Shown: positions 1 through 5,756, numbered from the stretch's first letter. The stretch is DNA of 7,898 bases from Verrucomicrobia bacterium GWC2_42_7 (GCA_001831055.1 MIDO01000014.1:1-7898), one strand, 5' to 3'. Numbers and translations are program-made. Notes: generated from the sequence alone by a model not told the origin.

Positions 1-447
1 TGTTAAAGGGATTTTTTGTGGGTTGAGGTCTGAATATCTCGGATTGCGACCAGGATAACGTTCGTCGTGTTTAGTCAAGGGAGGCGGAGGAATATCAAAA
101 CTGCGGCGCCATATTTTAACTTGCTCTTCCCCGTATTTAGCGGCCGTTTCAGCTTTGTTGAGTCCTTGAAGTGCTCCATAATGACGTTCATTGAGGCGCC
201 AGGTGTTGACAATAGGTATCCACATCAGGTCCATTTCTCTTAAAACGATCCATAATGTGCGGATGGCTCTTCTTAATACGGATGTATAGGTGAGATCGAA
301 GTTGAATCCTTCTTTTTTCAGAAGTTGTCCAGCTTTGTGAGCTTCTTCAACTCCTTGTTCGGAGAGATCAACATCAGTCCAGCCTGTGAATCGGTTCTCT
401 AGATTCCATTCACTCTCACCATGCCGCAATAATACTATTTTTTTCAT
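1..447 (-). CDS. gpmA: 2,3-bisphosphoglycerate-dependent phosphoglycerate mutase, 3' end off the window
   Basis: Interconverts 3- and 2-phosphoglycerate in cytosolic glycolysis/gluconeogenesis. The first 149 residues are visible; family members run about 230-250, so the C-terminus, including the second catalytic histidine, lies outside the window. Seen: the phosphohistidine motif LLRHGES with His9, [13 protein letters not shown] at 20-32, the [11 protein letters not shown] segment at 56-66, the [11 protein letters not shown] motif with catalytic-site Glu87, and [12 protein letters not shown] at 113-124. The unbroken similarity to the E. coli-type enzyme, with no insertion near residue 80, separates it from the divergent GpmA of Chlamydiaceae as I recall it. 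The ATG at 447 is preceded by AGGGGG nine bases upstream. It is divergent from the hydrolase gene at 726. The family assignment is secure; only the missing tail is unknown. Confidence 0.97.
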   Translation of the reverse strand, partial: MKKIVLLRHGESEWNLENRFTGWTDVDLSEQGVEEAHKAGQLLKKEGFNFDLTYTSVLRRAIRTLWIVLREMDLMWIPIVNTWRLNERHYGALQGLNKAETAAKYGEEQVKIWRRSFDIPPPPLTKHDERYPGRNPRYSDLNPQKIPLT

Positions 448-463
448 AACCGTAAACCCCCTA

Positions 464-491
464 TTTATATCCCATTTCCTGCTTTTGACAA
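464..491 (-). promoter_or_regulatory. Candidate sigma70-type promoter for gpmA
   Basis: On the minus strand, TTGTCA (491-486) is followed after 16 bases by TATAAA (469-464). Initiation about 7 bases further on would fall near 457, only about 10 bases before the gpmA ATG and inside the purine tract AGGGGG (462-457). The 5' leader would therefore be very short. The match is by eye and the gap is AT-rich, so a chance match is possible. Confidence 0.4.
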
Positions 492-689
492 CTACTAATT
501 TAATGGAAGCCCCTTTTGTTTTCCCCAAAAAAGGAGAAAATCATGCGTTCAACGTGAGTCGCCTAAAAAGAAGAGGCTCGCGATAATTTCTTTTTCCCCG
601 AAGAAAGGCTTTCTCGCCTTGTCACTTCTATTTTGCAATAGACTATATAGCCTACTGCAACTAAGTAACTACAAGTTCTCATTCTTAAA

Positions 690-719
690 TTGAATTTATA
701 GATTAGCGGTGTATATTAT
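690..719 (+). promoter_or_regulatory. Candidate promoter placing transcription start at or next to the hydrolase ATG
   Basis: TTGAAT (690-695) is followed by TATATT (712-717, spacer 16) or TATTAT (714-719, spacer 18). The ATG of the hydrolase is at 726, so a start 6-8 bases after the -10 box would give a leaderless or nearly leaderless mRNA. The only purine tract, GGGGG at 720-724, is one base from the ATG, which is too close to act as a normal Shine-Dalgarno sequence. The rest of the 448-725 gap shows AT-rich DNA, a few short self-complementary stretches and no convincing gene. Confidence 0.4.
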
Positions 720-725
720 GGGGGC

Positions 726-1502
726 ATGAAATTAACGGTTTTAGGCTGTGGCACTTCTGAAGGGGTTCCGTTGTTGATACATCCGAACGATGGGTTGGAT
801 CTTAATAATTCTAAAAACTGGAGGACCCGCAGTAGTATCCATGTTGAAATTGAAGATTTGCACATACAGGTGGATGTGGGACCGGATTTTAGAGGTCAGT
901 GCCTTGCGAATAAAATAACAAAGATGGATGCGGTTTTTTTGACTCATGGGCATGCAGACCACATTCTTGGGATGGATGATTTGCGCCGTTTTTGTACGGT
1001 TTTAGGTAAACCGCTACCTGTTTATGGGAATCAAGATACGCTTCAAAGAGTTAGAGAGGTTTTTCCTTATGCTGTAGCCGAAACTCCTGCAGCGCCAGGG
1101 TATCCCTGTTTTGGCTTAATAGAAATGCCAAGTCAATTGAAGCTTCCTCAATGTACCATCCAATCAGTCGTATTACCCCATGGGCCTTGTAAAGTGTTAG
1201 GGTTCGTTTTTACGGAGTCTGTTTCAGGAAAGAAGATCGCTTATTATTGTGATTGTAAACAGGTCACGCAAGACGCCTTCCGTTTGGCAAAAAATGCAGA
1301 TGTTGTTATTTTAGACGGGTTAAGACCTCACTCCCATGAATCCCATATGACACTTGCGGAGGCCATCGATGTTGCAACTGAACTCAATGCTAAACAAAGC
1401 TTCATCACACACATGTCTTTCTTCATCGACTACAAAAAACACTCTCAATCCATGCCCCCTCACATTCATCTCGCCTACGACGGACTTGTGGTAAATTTAT
1501 AG
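726..1502 (+). CDS. PhnP-like metallo-beta-lactamase-fold hydrolase
   Basis: A 258-residue intact cytosolic enzyme of the metallo-beta-lactamase fold, in the branch that includes PhnP phosphodiesterase. Seen in order: N-terminal strand MKLTVLGCGTSEGVP, VDVGPDFRGQ at 49-58, the metal motif THGHADH with His74, His76, Asp78 and His79, LPHGP with His152, the YCDCK segment with Asp176 as the likely bridging ligand, SHMTLAEA with His207, THMS with His229, and a closing AYDGL. All expected metal ligands are present, so it should be an active hydrolase. The Cys-rich extra zinc site after GTSxGVP that many relatives carry is absent and is replaced by IHPNDGLDLNNSKNWRTR. The substrate cannot be read from sequence; cyclic phosphodiesters or phosphonate-pathway intermediates are family precedents. 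No phn genes are visible, so I do not give it the symbol phnP. The ATG at 726 is the natural start; the gene ends against a hairpin shared with the convergent gene. Confidence 0.9.
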   Translation: MKLTVLGCGTSEGVPLLIHPNDGLDLNNSKNWRTRSSIHVEIEDLHIQVDVGPDFRGQCLANKITKMDAVFLTHGHADHILGMDDLRRFCTVLGKPLPVYGNQDTLQRVREVFPYAVAETPAAPGYPCFGLIEMPSQLKLPQCTIQSVVLPHGPCKVLGFVFTESVSGKKIAYYCDCKQVTQDAFRLAKNADVVILDGLRPHSHESHMTLAEAIDVATELNAKQSFITHMSFFIDYKKHSQSMPPHIHLAYDGLVVNL

Positions 1503-1520
1503 TATAGCATAAGACATTAA

Positions 1521-1588
1521 AGAATAGACAAGAAGCGAAACCCTTTCTTTTCTTACCTCAAAAAGAAGGGGTTCCGCGTATCTATTCT
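1521..1588. terminator. Long bipartite hairpin between convergent genes, probable bidirectional terminator
   Basis: The arms 1535-1551 and 1561-1577 pair over 17 positions with one mismatch and one G-T wobble around a 9-base loop. Outside them, after a small internal loop, AGAATAGA (1521-1528) pairs perfectly with TCTATTCT (1581-1588). The structure lies in the 94-base gap between the stop codons of the hydrolase (+) and the duplicated-domain gene (-). The inner stem has T-rich and A-rich flanks near its loop rather than a clean terminal T tract, so the mechanism may not be textbook intrinsic termination. Confidence 0.7.
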
Positions 1589-1596
1589 CAATCTAT

Positions 1597-3483
1597 TTAT
1601 CTATGGCTATCTGTACCGCTATTTTGAATGCGGTGTAATACTGTAGCTTTTAGGCCTTGCCATTTTTCTTTTTTCCACAGGGAAGCGTTATAGTAAAATA
1701 CGGCTTCAAAGGCCGAAGGATACGCTTCAATGAGTAGAGAGATGGGAACATCCAGTCGAGAAGAGTCTTCGATATAATAAGTTATTGCCTTTACTGCAGG
1801 AGTGAATGTTGTTTTGAACAATGTTTCTTTTTCAAGAAGGCGAGGATCTTCTAGGGTTCTAGCGAGTAATTCGAAATTTTTGCAATTGCTCACTCTTTCT
1901 TTGTGTGACTCTAGTAGGCGAGGAATTCTTTCGTTGAGAGAATCGTGGATATAATTATCGTATGATAGGAGGCGAGAGACACAAGAGCTGTCTGTTTTGA
2001 TGTTTTTTTGTTGAAGTAATTCGAAGGTTTTTTGCCATTCTTGTCTTTTGTTCGGATCCTCGGGTGCTTCCGTTAGACACATTATTTCCCTTATTGACGG
2101 ACTATAGAATTTCTTTTCTTCAGGCATTAAGAAATTGGAAAATATCAACCTAAAGGCATGAGCGTAATCACTTAAAATGCTAATAAGATATCCCGATTGG
2201 CAATTTTTTGCCTGACAAAGAATTGCTTCGTATGCCCATCTGTGGTTCTTTAAAATTTCTACAATTTTTTCGTAATTTAGGGATGATGATTTTGTTTGCC
2301 CCTCATGCTCCTTTGCAAAAGAGTTTAAAGCTTCGAATGCAATTTTTACCTCTTCGTTAATAGGGCAGGGTTTTAATTTCTGTTGCTCATTGATGCGCAT
2401 TGTATTGCACGCGTTGGGTCCTTTGGTTTTAGACTGTTTCCTACCATCAAACCCTTGTAGCATCTGAACCGTTTGTCGCAACGCATCTGATTCTAGATCC
2501 ATGCCGCCGATTTCTAAATGTTGCAGGATTTGCCCACTCAGGATTTGCTTTTTCTCATTTTGTATGCAATGACAAAAGACGGCTCTAAATGTAAGTGGAT
2601 AGCCTTCAAAAACAAGGGGTAATCCAAAAAGTTGAGGGCATTCAATATAACCTACTATTGCATTTATAGCGGGTTTGAATTTTTCTTGATAGAAGTAATG
2701 AAGAATTTCTTCCTTTAATGGGACTTCTGGTATTGTTCCCAATAAGGCTTCTAGTTCTTGAAGGGCAGAACAAATACTTTTATGTAGACCCAGTTTGACG
2801 TAAACGCTTGATTCTAATGGAGACCATAGGAAATTATTAGTAAGTATCAAGCGGGATATGCAAGCATTATCAAAATCGTTATTAGCTTGTTGAAGTTTGT
2901 CTAAGGTAACGTTCCATTCTACGTTTTCTAAAGAATCTTTGGGGAGAGGATTTAGACACATTAATTCTCGTATCATGCGACCATATAACCGCTTATGTTC
3001 TTTGAGCATGCTATTAAAGATAAGTCTAAACAAGAAAGGATAGTCCTTTACTATGCTTATAATGCTCTCCTCCTTGTTTTCTCTGATTTCTTCAGATATA
3101 AAACGATATGCGACAGGATGGTTATCAACAAGATATTTGTATGTGTCGAAGTTTAATTGTGTAAGGCCTCTTTGTTGAACGCACTCCTTTGCAAACACTT
3201 CAAGTGATTCAAGTTCAGCTTTCAATGTAAGTATCCTTTTTTGAGGAGGATTTTCTTCTTCCGAGTTTGGCTCTGTGTCCCCGAATTCTGTTTCGGTCGC
3301 AACCTCTTCCTCTTCAGGAGTACTGCGAATATCCATCATTTTTTGCTGCTTTGTTTCAGGGGCTTCCTCTTGCGCTGCAGAGATTGCAGTCCTTTTCCCC
3401 GGTGGTCCAGCCATCACGAAAGATACGCTCAATAAAAGGATAATGCCTGAAAACCCTTTTCCTTTCTTTATTAAAAAATTCAT
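1597..3483 (-). CDS. Secreted protein of unknown function with a tandemly duplicated ~235-residue helical domain
   Basis: I do not recognise a family for this 628-residue protein. Residues 1-25 form a signal peptide: basic MNFLIKKGKG, hydrophobic GIILLLSVSFV, probable cleavage after MA|GPP. Residues 26-85 are acidic, low-complexity and likely disordered. Residues about 89-323 and 382-618 are two copies of one domain, colinear at an offset of 291-293 residues. Matching landmarks are FRLIF at 152 and 444, IREL/IMCL at 171 and 464, CI/VSRL at 208 and 501, F(K/T)PA(I/V) at 269 and 560, and YP..F.AVF from 295 and 588. A polar linker at 324-381 joins them. The domains look all-helical with conserved cysteines, suited to export to the periplasm, surface or host. 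The ATG at 3483 has no visible Shine-Dalgarno sequence but gives the complete signal peptide. It is 148 bases downstream of, and on the same strand as, the broken gene. The frame is intact throughout, in contrast to that neighbour. Confidence 0.85.
   Translation of the reverse strand: MNFLIKKGKGFSGIILLLSVSFVMAGPPGKRTAISAAQEEAPETKQQKMMDIRSTPEEEEVATETEFGDTEPNSEEENPPQKRILTLKAELESLEVFAKECVQQRGLTQLNFDTYKYLVDNHPVAYRFISEEIRENKEESIISIVKDYPFLFRLIFNSMLKEHKRLYGRMIRELMCLNPLPKDSLENVEWNVTLDKLQQANNDFDNACISRLILTNNFLWSPLESSVYVKLGLHKSICSALQELEALLGTIPEVPLKEEILHYFYQEKFKPAINAIVGYIECPQLFGLPLVFEGYPLTFRAVFCHCIQNEKKQILSGQILQHLEIGGMDLESDALRQTVQMLQGFDGRKQSKTKGPNACNTMRINEQQKLKPCPINEEVKIAFEALNSFAKEHEGQTKSSSLNYEKIVEILKNHRWAYEAILCQAKNCQSGYLISILSDYAHAFRLIFSNFLMPEEKKFYSPSIREIMCLTEAPEDPNKRQEWQKTFELLQQKNIKTDSSCVSRLLSYDNYIHDSLNERIPRLLESHKERVSNCKNFELLARTLEDPRLLEKETLFKTTFTPAVKAITYYIEDSSRLDVPISLLIEAYPSAFEAVFYYNASLWKKEKWQGLKATVLHRIQNSGTDSHR
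1630..2340 (-). repeat. Second copy of the duplicated domain (protein residues ~382-618)
   Basis: This copy holds LNSFAKEH, AFRLIFSNFL, IREIMCL, CVSRLL, FTPAVKAI and AYPSAFEAVF, each matching the first copy in the same order. The similarity is clear at protein level, not as long identical DNA, so the duplication is old and not a recent recombination product. The boundaries are approximate. Confidence 0.8.
2515..3219 (-). repeat. First copy of the duplicated domain (protein residues ~89-323)
   Basis: This copy holds LEVFAKEC, LFRLIFNSML, IRELMCL, CISRLIL, FKPAINAI and GYPLTFRAVF, the counterparts of the second copy. It follows the acidic linker after the signal peptide. The boundaries are approximate. 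Confidence 0.8.
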
Positions 3484-3580
3484 AACAAATGACTGATTTA
3501 GATTACATTTCTTGTCAACCTATTATGCTGAAATGTATTGTCAGTCGACGCGCTTTTGCGGGTTACATCGAAAGATGCAA

Positions 3581-3601
3581 TGGCCTAAATTTCTTAGGCC
3601 A
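3581..3601. terminator. Small perfect palindrome after the broken gene, possible weak terminator
   Basis: TGGCCTAA (3581-3588) and TTAGGCCA (3594-3601) form a perfect 8-base stem with a 5-base loop, about 30 bases past the stop codon of the broken gene. On the minus strand the stem is followed by ATTGCATCTTTC, which is not a proper T tract. It could therefore be a weak terminator, an RNA-stabilising hairpin or a protein-binding dyad. The rest of the 3484-3631 gap holds no gene; a consensus-like TTGACA at 3518-3513 (minus) lacks a matching -10 box. Confidence 0.4.
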
Positions 3602-3631
3602 ACGTTAATCTAAGCGTAGTCTTTTGTTGAT

Positions 3632-3919
3632 CTAGAGCGTCTTGTTTTTTTCCACAAAAACCTTATCTGGCGTAAAACCAGCGTCCATTAGTTTCTGGCG
3701 GATTTGGATTATCAGATAATTCGGCAATTCTTTGTGCTTTGGAATGACTATCATCTGAGCAGCGGCAGATGAAGGAGTTCCCTCTCTAGATGGTCTTTTT
3801 TCTTCAAGGTTTTTCATGAACTGTGTTTTTTCTGGCGAAAAGGTGTCGAGAGATGTCGATTTTTTTCTCTGCTTGAAGGTTGGATAGCTGCTGCAGCCAA
3901 TGTTGGGCTTGTCGGGCAA
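3632..3919 (-). CDS. C-terminal fragment carrying the second half of a HicA/YcfA-like domain
   Basis: A 95-codon frame opened by a TTG at 3919, with a stop only two codons further upstream. It has no independent signal for initiation and overlaps the preceding frame by 106 bases, so it is more likely a frameshifted continuation than a gene. From residue 19 on (KKSTSLDTFSPEKTQFMKNL) it reads as plausible protein; the earlier part looks like out-of-frame translation. Residues 55-89 match the second half of HicA-type mRNA interferases: QMIVIPKHKEL with His62, then NYLIIQIRQKLMDAGF, resembling the usual V-P-x-H-x-ELxxGTLRSIxKQxG ending. The first half, with the GSH motif, is in the other frame at 4029-3950. 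Confidence refers to this being real coding sequence, not a standalone gene. Confidence 0.5.
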   Translation of the reverse strand: MPDKPNIGCSSYPTFKQRKKSTSLDTFSPEKTQFMKNLEEKRPSREGTPSSAAAQMIVIPKHKELPNYLIIQIRQKLMDAGFTPDKVFVEKNKTL

Positions 3920-5070
3920 CTTTCTTTAAGAGGAAGCAGGGTCGCTTTCTCGTGCGAACCCTTTGCAGGACCATAATATCCCGATAATGCTTTCAAGAGC
4001 TGCTGTATTTCTTTTTTCTTAACGGTTATATCATTCCTGTAGGAATGCATTTCTGGTGTAGCAGACTCATTTGACGTGAAAAATTTTTGAAAAACAAAAA
4101 ATGCTTTTTTATTTAAGTAGTAATGAGTGGCCTCTAACGCTTCATGAGGAATCTCTTTTCCTTCGGTCTTTTTATCCTCTTGTTGTCTTTTTGTATCTCC
4201 GTATGACTTTTCGCGCAGTTTCTTTTCTTTGACCTCCGCTTGTTGCATTAGCGCATTTCGGTATAGAGACTTGCTCACAGGGGTAGTGGTACTTGAAGAA
4301 GACGAATAGATTGAATCCAAAAAAGATACTGTGGGTTGACAATCCAATGATTGCGAATTAAAAGCAATCGTCGTTTGAAGTGGTTCATCATCAACATAAA
4401 AAGAAGATTCCAATTCAAAAGAAGATTCTAGGCTTTGGATGTCTATGGGGTTGGATGGAGGGGATTTTTCTTCAATTTCTCCAATCATTTCTTTTATTTC
4501 TTCCACCATTTTTTTTATTCGGTGGGCTTTTTCTTCTTTCTTCTTGTCAGAACAACGCTGTCTCTCCAATGCGATCTCTTTCTGAAATTCATCTAATTTC
4601 AAGGGTTCGTCACATAGCAAATACCAGATCATCGCATCCTGGATCTTTTTTTTATTAAAGGTGAGCCTGTTTCTTTTTGGCAACTTAAGTCCCTTGTTTG
4701 AAATAACATATTCTTTAGGAAGAAGGCTAAGATAAGAGGAAAACTTCTCGTAGTTGCTGGCCTGTATACGGTTCATGCCGTCTCTGATTGCGGGAATATA
4801 TTGTGGACTCATTGTATTGATGCAAAGAGAAAATGCTTTCAGATAAGCATAGAGAGAGATGCCAAGGTTCCCTTTCTCTTCTGCTATTGCTAGTGCTGTC
4901 CAAGAAAAAACATCATCAAAGCAATCGTCTTTCCTATTTAGACTTAAAGAAAGCATTCTATGGACTGAACCTAGGTCTTGCGATCCCGCAGCGGTAAGGC
5001 CCGACGACAACGCTTCTTGGATTCTCTTGCTCGATTGTTGTTTGGTTGATATGCGGGCTGATTGACTCAT
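3814..5070 (-). CDS. Middle/C-terminal segment: coiled-coil and low-complexity protein with the first half of a HicA-like domain
   Basis: A 418-codon frame from an ATG at 5070. Convincing protein begins about residue 15 (KRIQEALSSGLTAAGSQDLG). Residues 50-150 look helical. Residues 158-202 are a charged probable coiled coil (EFQKEIALERQ, MVEEIKEMIGEIEEK). Residues 203-308 are Ser/Thr/Lys-rich low complexity with a five-Ser run at 256. Residues 348-380 (KKKEIQQLLKAL, then PAKGSHEKATLL with His373) resemble the N-terminal half of HicA/YcfA toxins, whose catalytic His lies in a GSHH/GSNH motif. After the 7-A run at residues 402-404 the last 14 residues look out of frame. If it is a separate gene, it may start at 5070 (AAAGGAG is 19 bases upstream, too far) or at Met39 (4956), one base after the TAG of the upstream frame. 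No signal peptide lies in this frame. Confidence 0.6.
   Translation of the reverse strand: MSQSARISTKQQSSKRIQEALSSGLTAAGSQDLGSVHRMLSLSLNRKDDCFDDVFSWTALAIAEEKGNLGISLYAYLKAFSLCINTMSPQYIPAIRDGMNRIQASNYEKFSSYLSLLPKEYVISNKGLKLPKRNRLTFNKKKIQDAMIWYLLCDEPLKLDEFQKEIALERQRCSDKKKEEKAHRIKKMVEEIKEMIGEIEEKSPPSNPIDIQSLESSFELESSFYVDDEPLQTTIAFNSQSLDCQPTVSFLDSIYSSSSSTTTPVSKSLYRNALMQQAEVKEKKLREKSYGDTKRQQEDKKTEGKEIPHEALEATHYYLNKKAFFVFQKFFTSNESATPEMHSYRNDITVKKKEIQQLLKALSGYYGPAKGSHEKATLLPLKESCPTSPTLAAAAIQPSSREKNRHLSTPFRQKKHSS
3859..3867 (-). other. 7-A run forming an A-AAA-AAT slippery heptamer at the frame junction
   Basis: In the upstream frame the codons are GAA AAA AAT. The heptamer A-AAA-AAT (3865-3859) fits the X-XXY-YYZ rule for -1 ribosomal slippage, and a -1 slip continues exactly into the frame that ends at 3632 (next codon TCG, 3859-3857). 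I see no strong hairpin just downstream and no internal Shine-Dalgarno sequence just upstream, so an ordinary indel in a homopolymer is at least as likely. Confidence 0.4.
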
Positions 5071-5713
5071 GAATAGCGTCTCGTATGTGCTCCTTTGGGC
5101 TGGGAATCAATGGCCTAAATAGCTTATCAAATTCCACATCTATTGCTTGCAGAATTTGTGATATAGCCAATGAGTTCCTATCTTTTTTGTCTACGGCAGC
5201 TAATATTTTAGAAATTAAGTTATTTTGGGAAAATGACTCGCAGCCTGTTCCTTTGCATAGGATAGACTGAACAACACTTATGAGGTTGTTTTCAATGGAA
5301 TGATTTGCACATGAATGCCCTTTTTGCAGAAAAGTCTGAAGGCTGTCGCACCTATACTTTTGTAGTAAGTTCTTAGGGTCTTGTATGGTCCCACTTAATA
5401 TTTTTTTGCTTTCTTGTATTACAATATCAACTCCTTTTATATCTGACTCAAATGTATCTTTGTCATACGTTGTGTCGTCTCTTATGATAATGCTGCAGAT
5501 TTCTTGTGCAACGGTGTAACACGTTTTTTCCTGAAATTCGATCGGATTTCGAGCTAAAAACACTACGGAATAATAGGGATTGCGATAGATAATGGGTCTA
5601 TCAAGACTACCCTCTGGGATATCGGGGCTTAAATTATAAAGATAGCTTGCTTTATCTTCCAATTTTTTAAGCTCATCTTCGTCTTCACTTCCAGTAAAAA
5701 ATTGAAATGACAC
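4958..5713 (-). CDS. N-terminal segment: Cys-containing helical protein of unknown function
   Basis: A 251-codon frame with no upstream ATG. The only usable start is a GTG at 5713, and two TAA stops lie in frame just before it. A normal signal peptide (MIKKLLLSISLIICC) sits in a different frame immediately upstream and runs into this one at a 6-T run, so the real N-terminus is probably there and the coding sequence here begins about residue 7 (TGSEDEDELKKLEDKA). Residues 40-200 look helical, with cysteines at 65, 73, 122, 135, 153 and 158 that would suit a secreted, disulphide-bonded protein. A short internal echo, ENNLISVVQSIL at 141 and QNNLISKILAAV at 163, is visible. The last 20 residues (rich in Arg, Pro and Gly) look like out-of-frame translation, placing a break near 5000-5040. 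No family recognised. Confidence 0.55.
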   Translation of the reverse strand: MSFQFFTGSEDEDELKKLEDKASYLYNLSPDIPEGSLDRPIIYRNPYYSVVFLARNPIEFQEKTCYTVAQEICSIIIRDDTTYDKDTFESDIKGVDIVIQESKKILSGTIQDPKNLLQKYRCDSLQTFLQKGHSCANHSIENNLISVVQSILCKGTGCESFSQNNLISKILAAVDKKDRNSLAISQILQAIDVEFDKLFRPLIPSPKEHIRDAIHESISPHINQTTIEQENPRSVVVGPYRCGIARPRFSP

Positions 5714-5756
5714 AACATATTATTAACGAAATAGATAATAGAAGTTTTTTAATCAT
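5685..5756 (-). CDS. Orphaned signal-peptide start of the broken gene
   Basis: From the ATG at 5756 this frame gives MIKKLLLSISLIICCVISIF and then stops after only 23 residues. The composition is a textbook export signal: two lysines, then about 17 hydrophobic residues. The ICC or CCV stretch could resemble a lipobox, but the fit to L-A/S-G/A-C is poor. Dropping one T from the 6-T run (minus strand 5701-5696) joins it directly to TGSEDEDELKK of the next frame. No Shine-Dalgarno sequence is visible upstream (ATTTTCATAAT). The promoter-like site at 5835-5808 would give a leader of about 45 bases. Confidence 0.55.
   Translation of the reverse strand: MIKKLLLSISLIICCVISIFYWK

Larger units (their letters stand above)
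3632..5756 (-). pseudogene. Frame-broken gene for a large secreted protein ending in a HicA-like domain
   Basis: Read as a whole, this stretch encodes one protein of about 707 residues spread over different frames: signal peptide (5756-5685), middle part (from about 5695 to about 5000), coiled-coil part (to about 3866) and C-terminal part (to the TAG at 3632). Breaks lie at a 6-T run (minus strand 5701-5696), somewhere in 5108-4958, and at a 7-A run (minus strand 3866-3860). Removing one T, removing one base and adding one A gives 2124 bases, an exact 708 codons. Two homopolymer-associated breaks, a stranded signal peptide, and two halves of one apparent domain on either side of the last break support an ancestral single gene. 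The flanking genes are intact. A promoter-like site lies upstream at 5835-5808. Alternatives are sequencing indels, phase variation, or separate overlapping genes whose long overlaps (106 and 113 bases) would be unusual. Confidence 0.6.

Noticed and set aside
531..557. AAGGAG followed by a 4-codon ORF (MRST) in the gpmA/hydrolase gap
   Set aside because: The ribosome-site match is good, but the ORF is too short to judge, no promoter upstream is convincing, and nothing links it to the hydrolase start 170 bases away.
386..586. A 66-codon plus-strand open frame over the gpmA start and the intergenic region
   Set aside because: Half of it is antisense to well-conserved gpmA, it has no ribosome-binding site and its composition is not protein-like.
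3513..3518. Consensus -35 TTGACA (minus) upstream of the 628-residue protein gene
   Set aside because: No acceptable -10 box lies 15-19 bases downstream, so I do not call a promoter; the gene may be read from upstream or use another sigma factor.
3579..5121. The 13-mer CAATGGCCTAAAT occurs at about 3579 and again at about 5109
   Set aside because: A single pair with no shared flanks; the second copy is inside coding sequence. Most likely chance.
5169..5293. Short internal echo ENNLIS.../QNNLIS... in the middle segment of the broken gene
   Set aside because: Only about 6 identical residues; could be a helical repeat but too short to claim.
5541..5600. Segment NPYYSVVFLARN in the broken gene as a further copy of the YPxxFRxxF motif
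   Set aside because: The spacing differs by one residue and the flanks do not match; not enough to link the two proteins.
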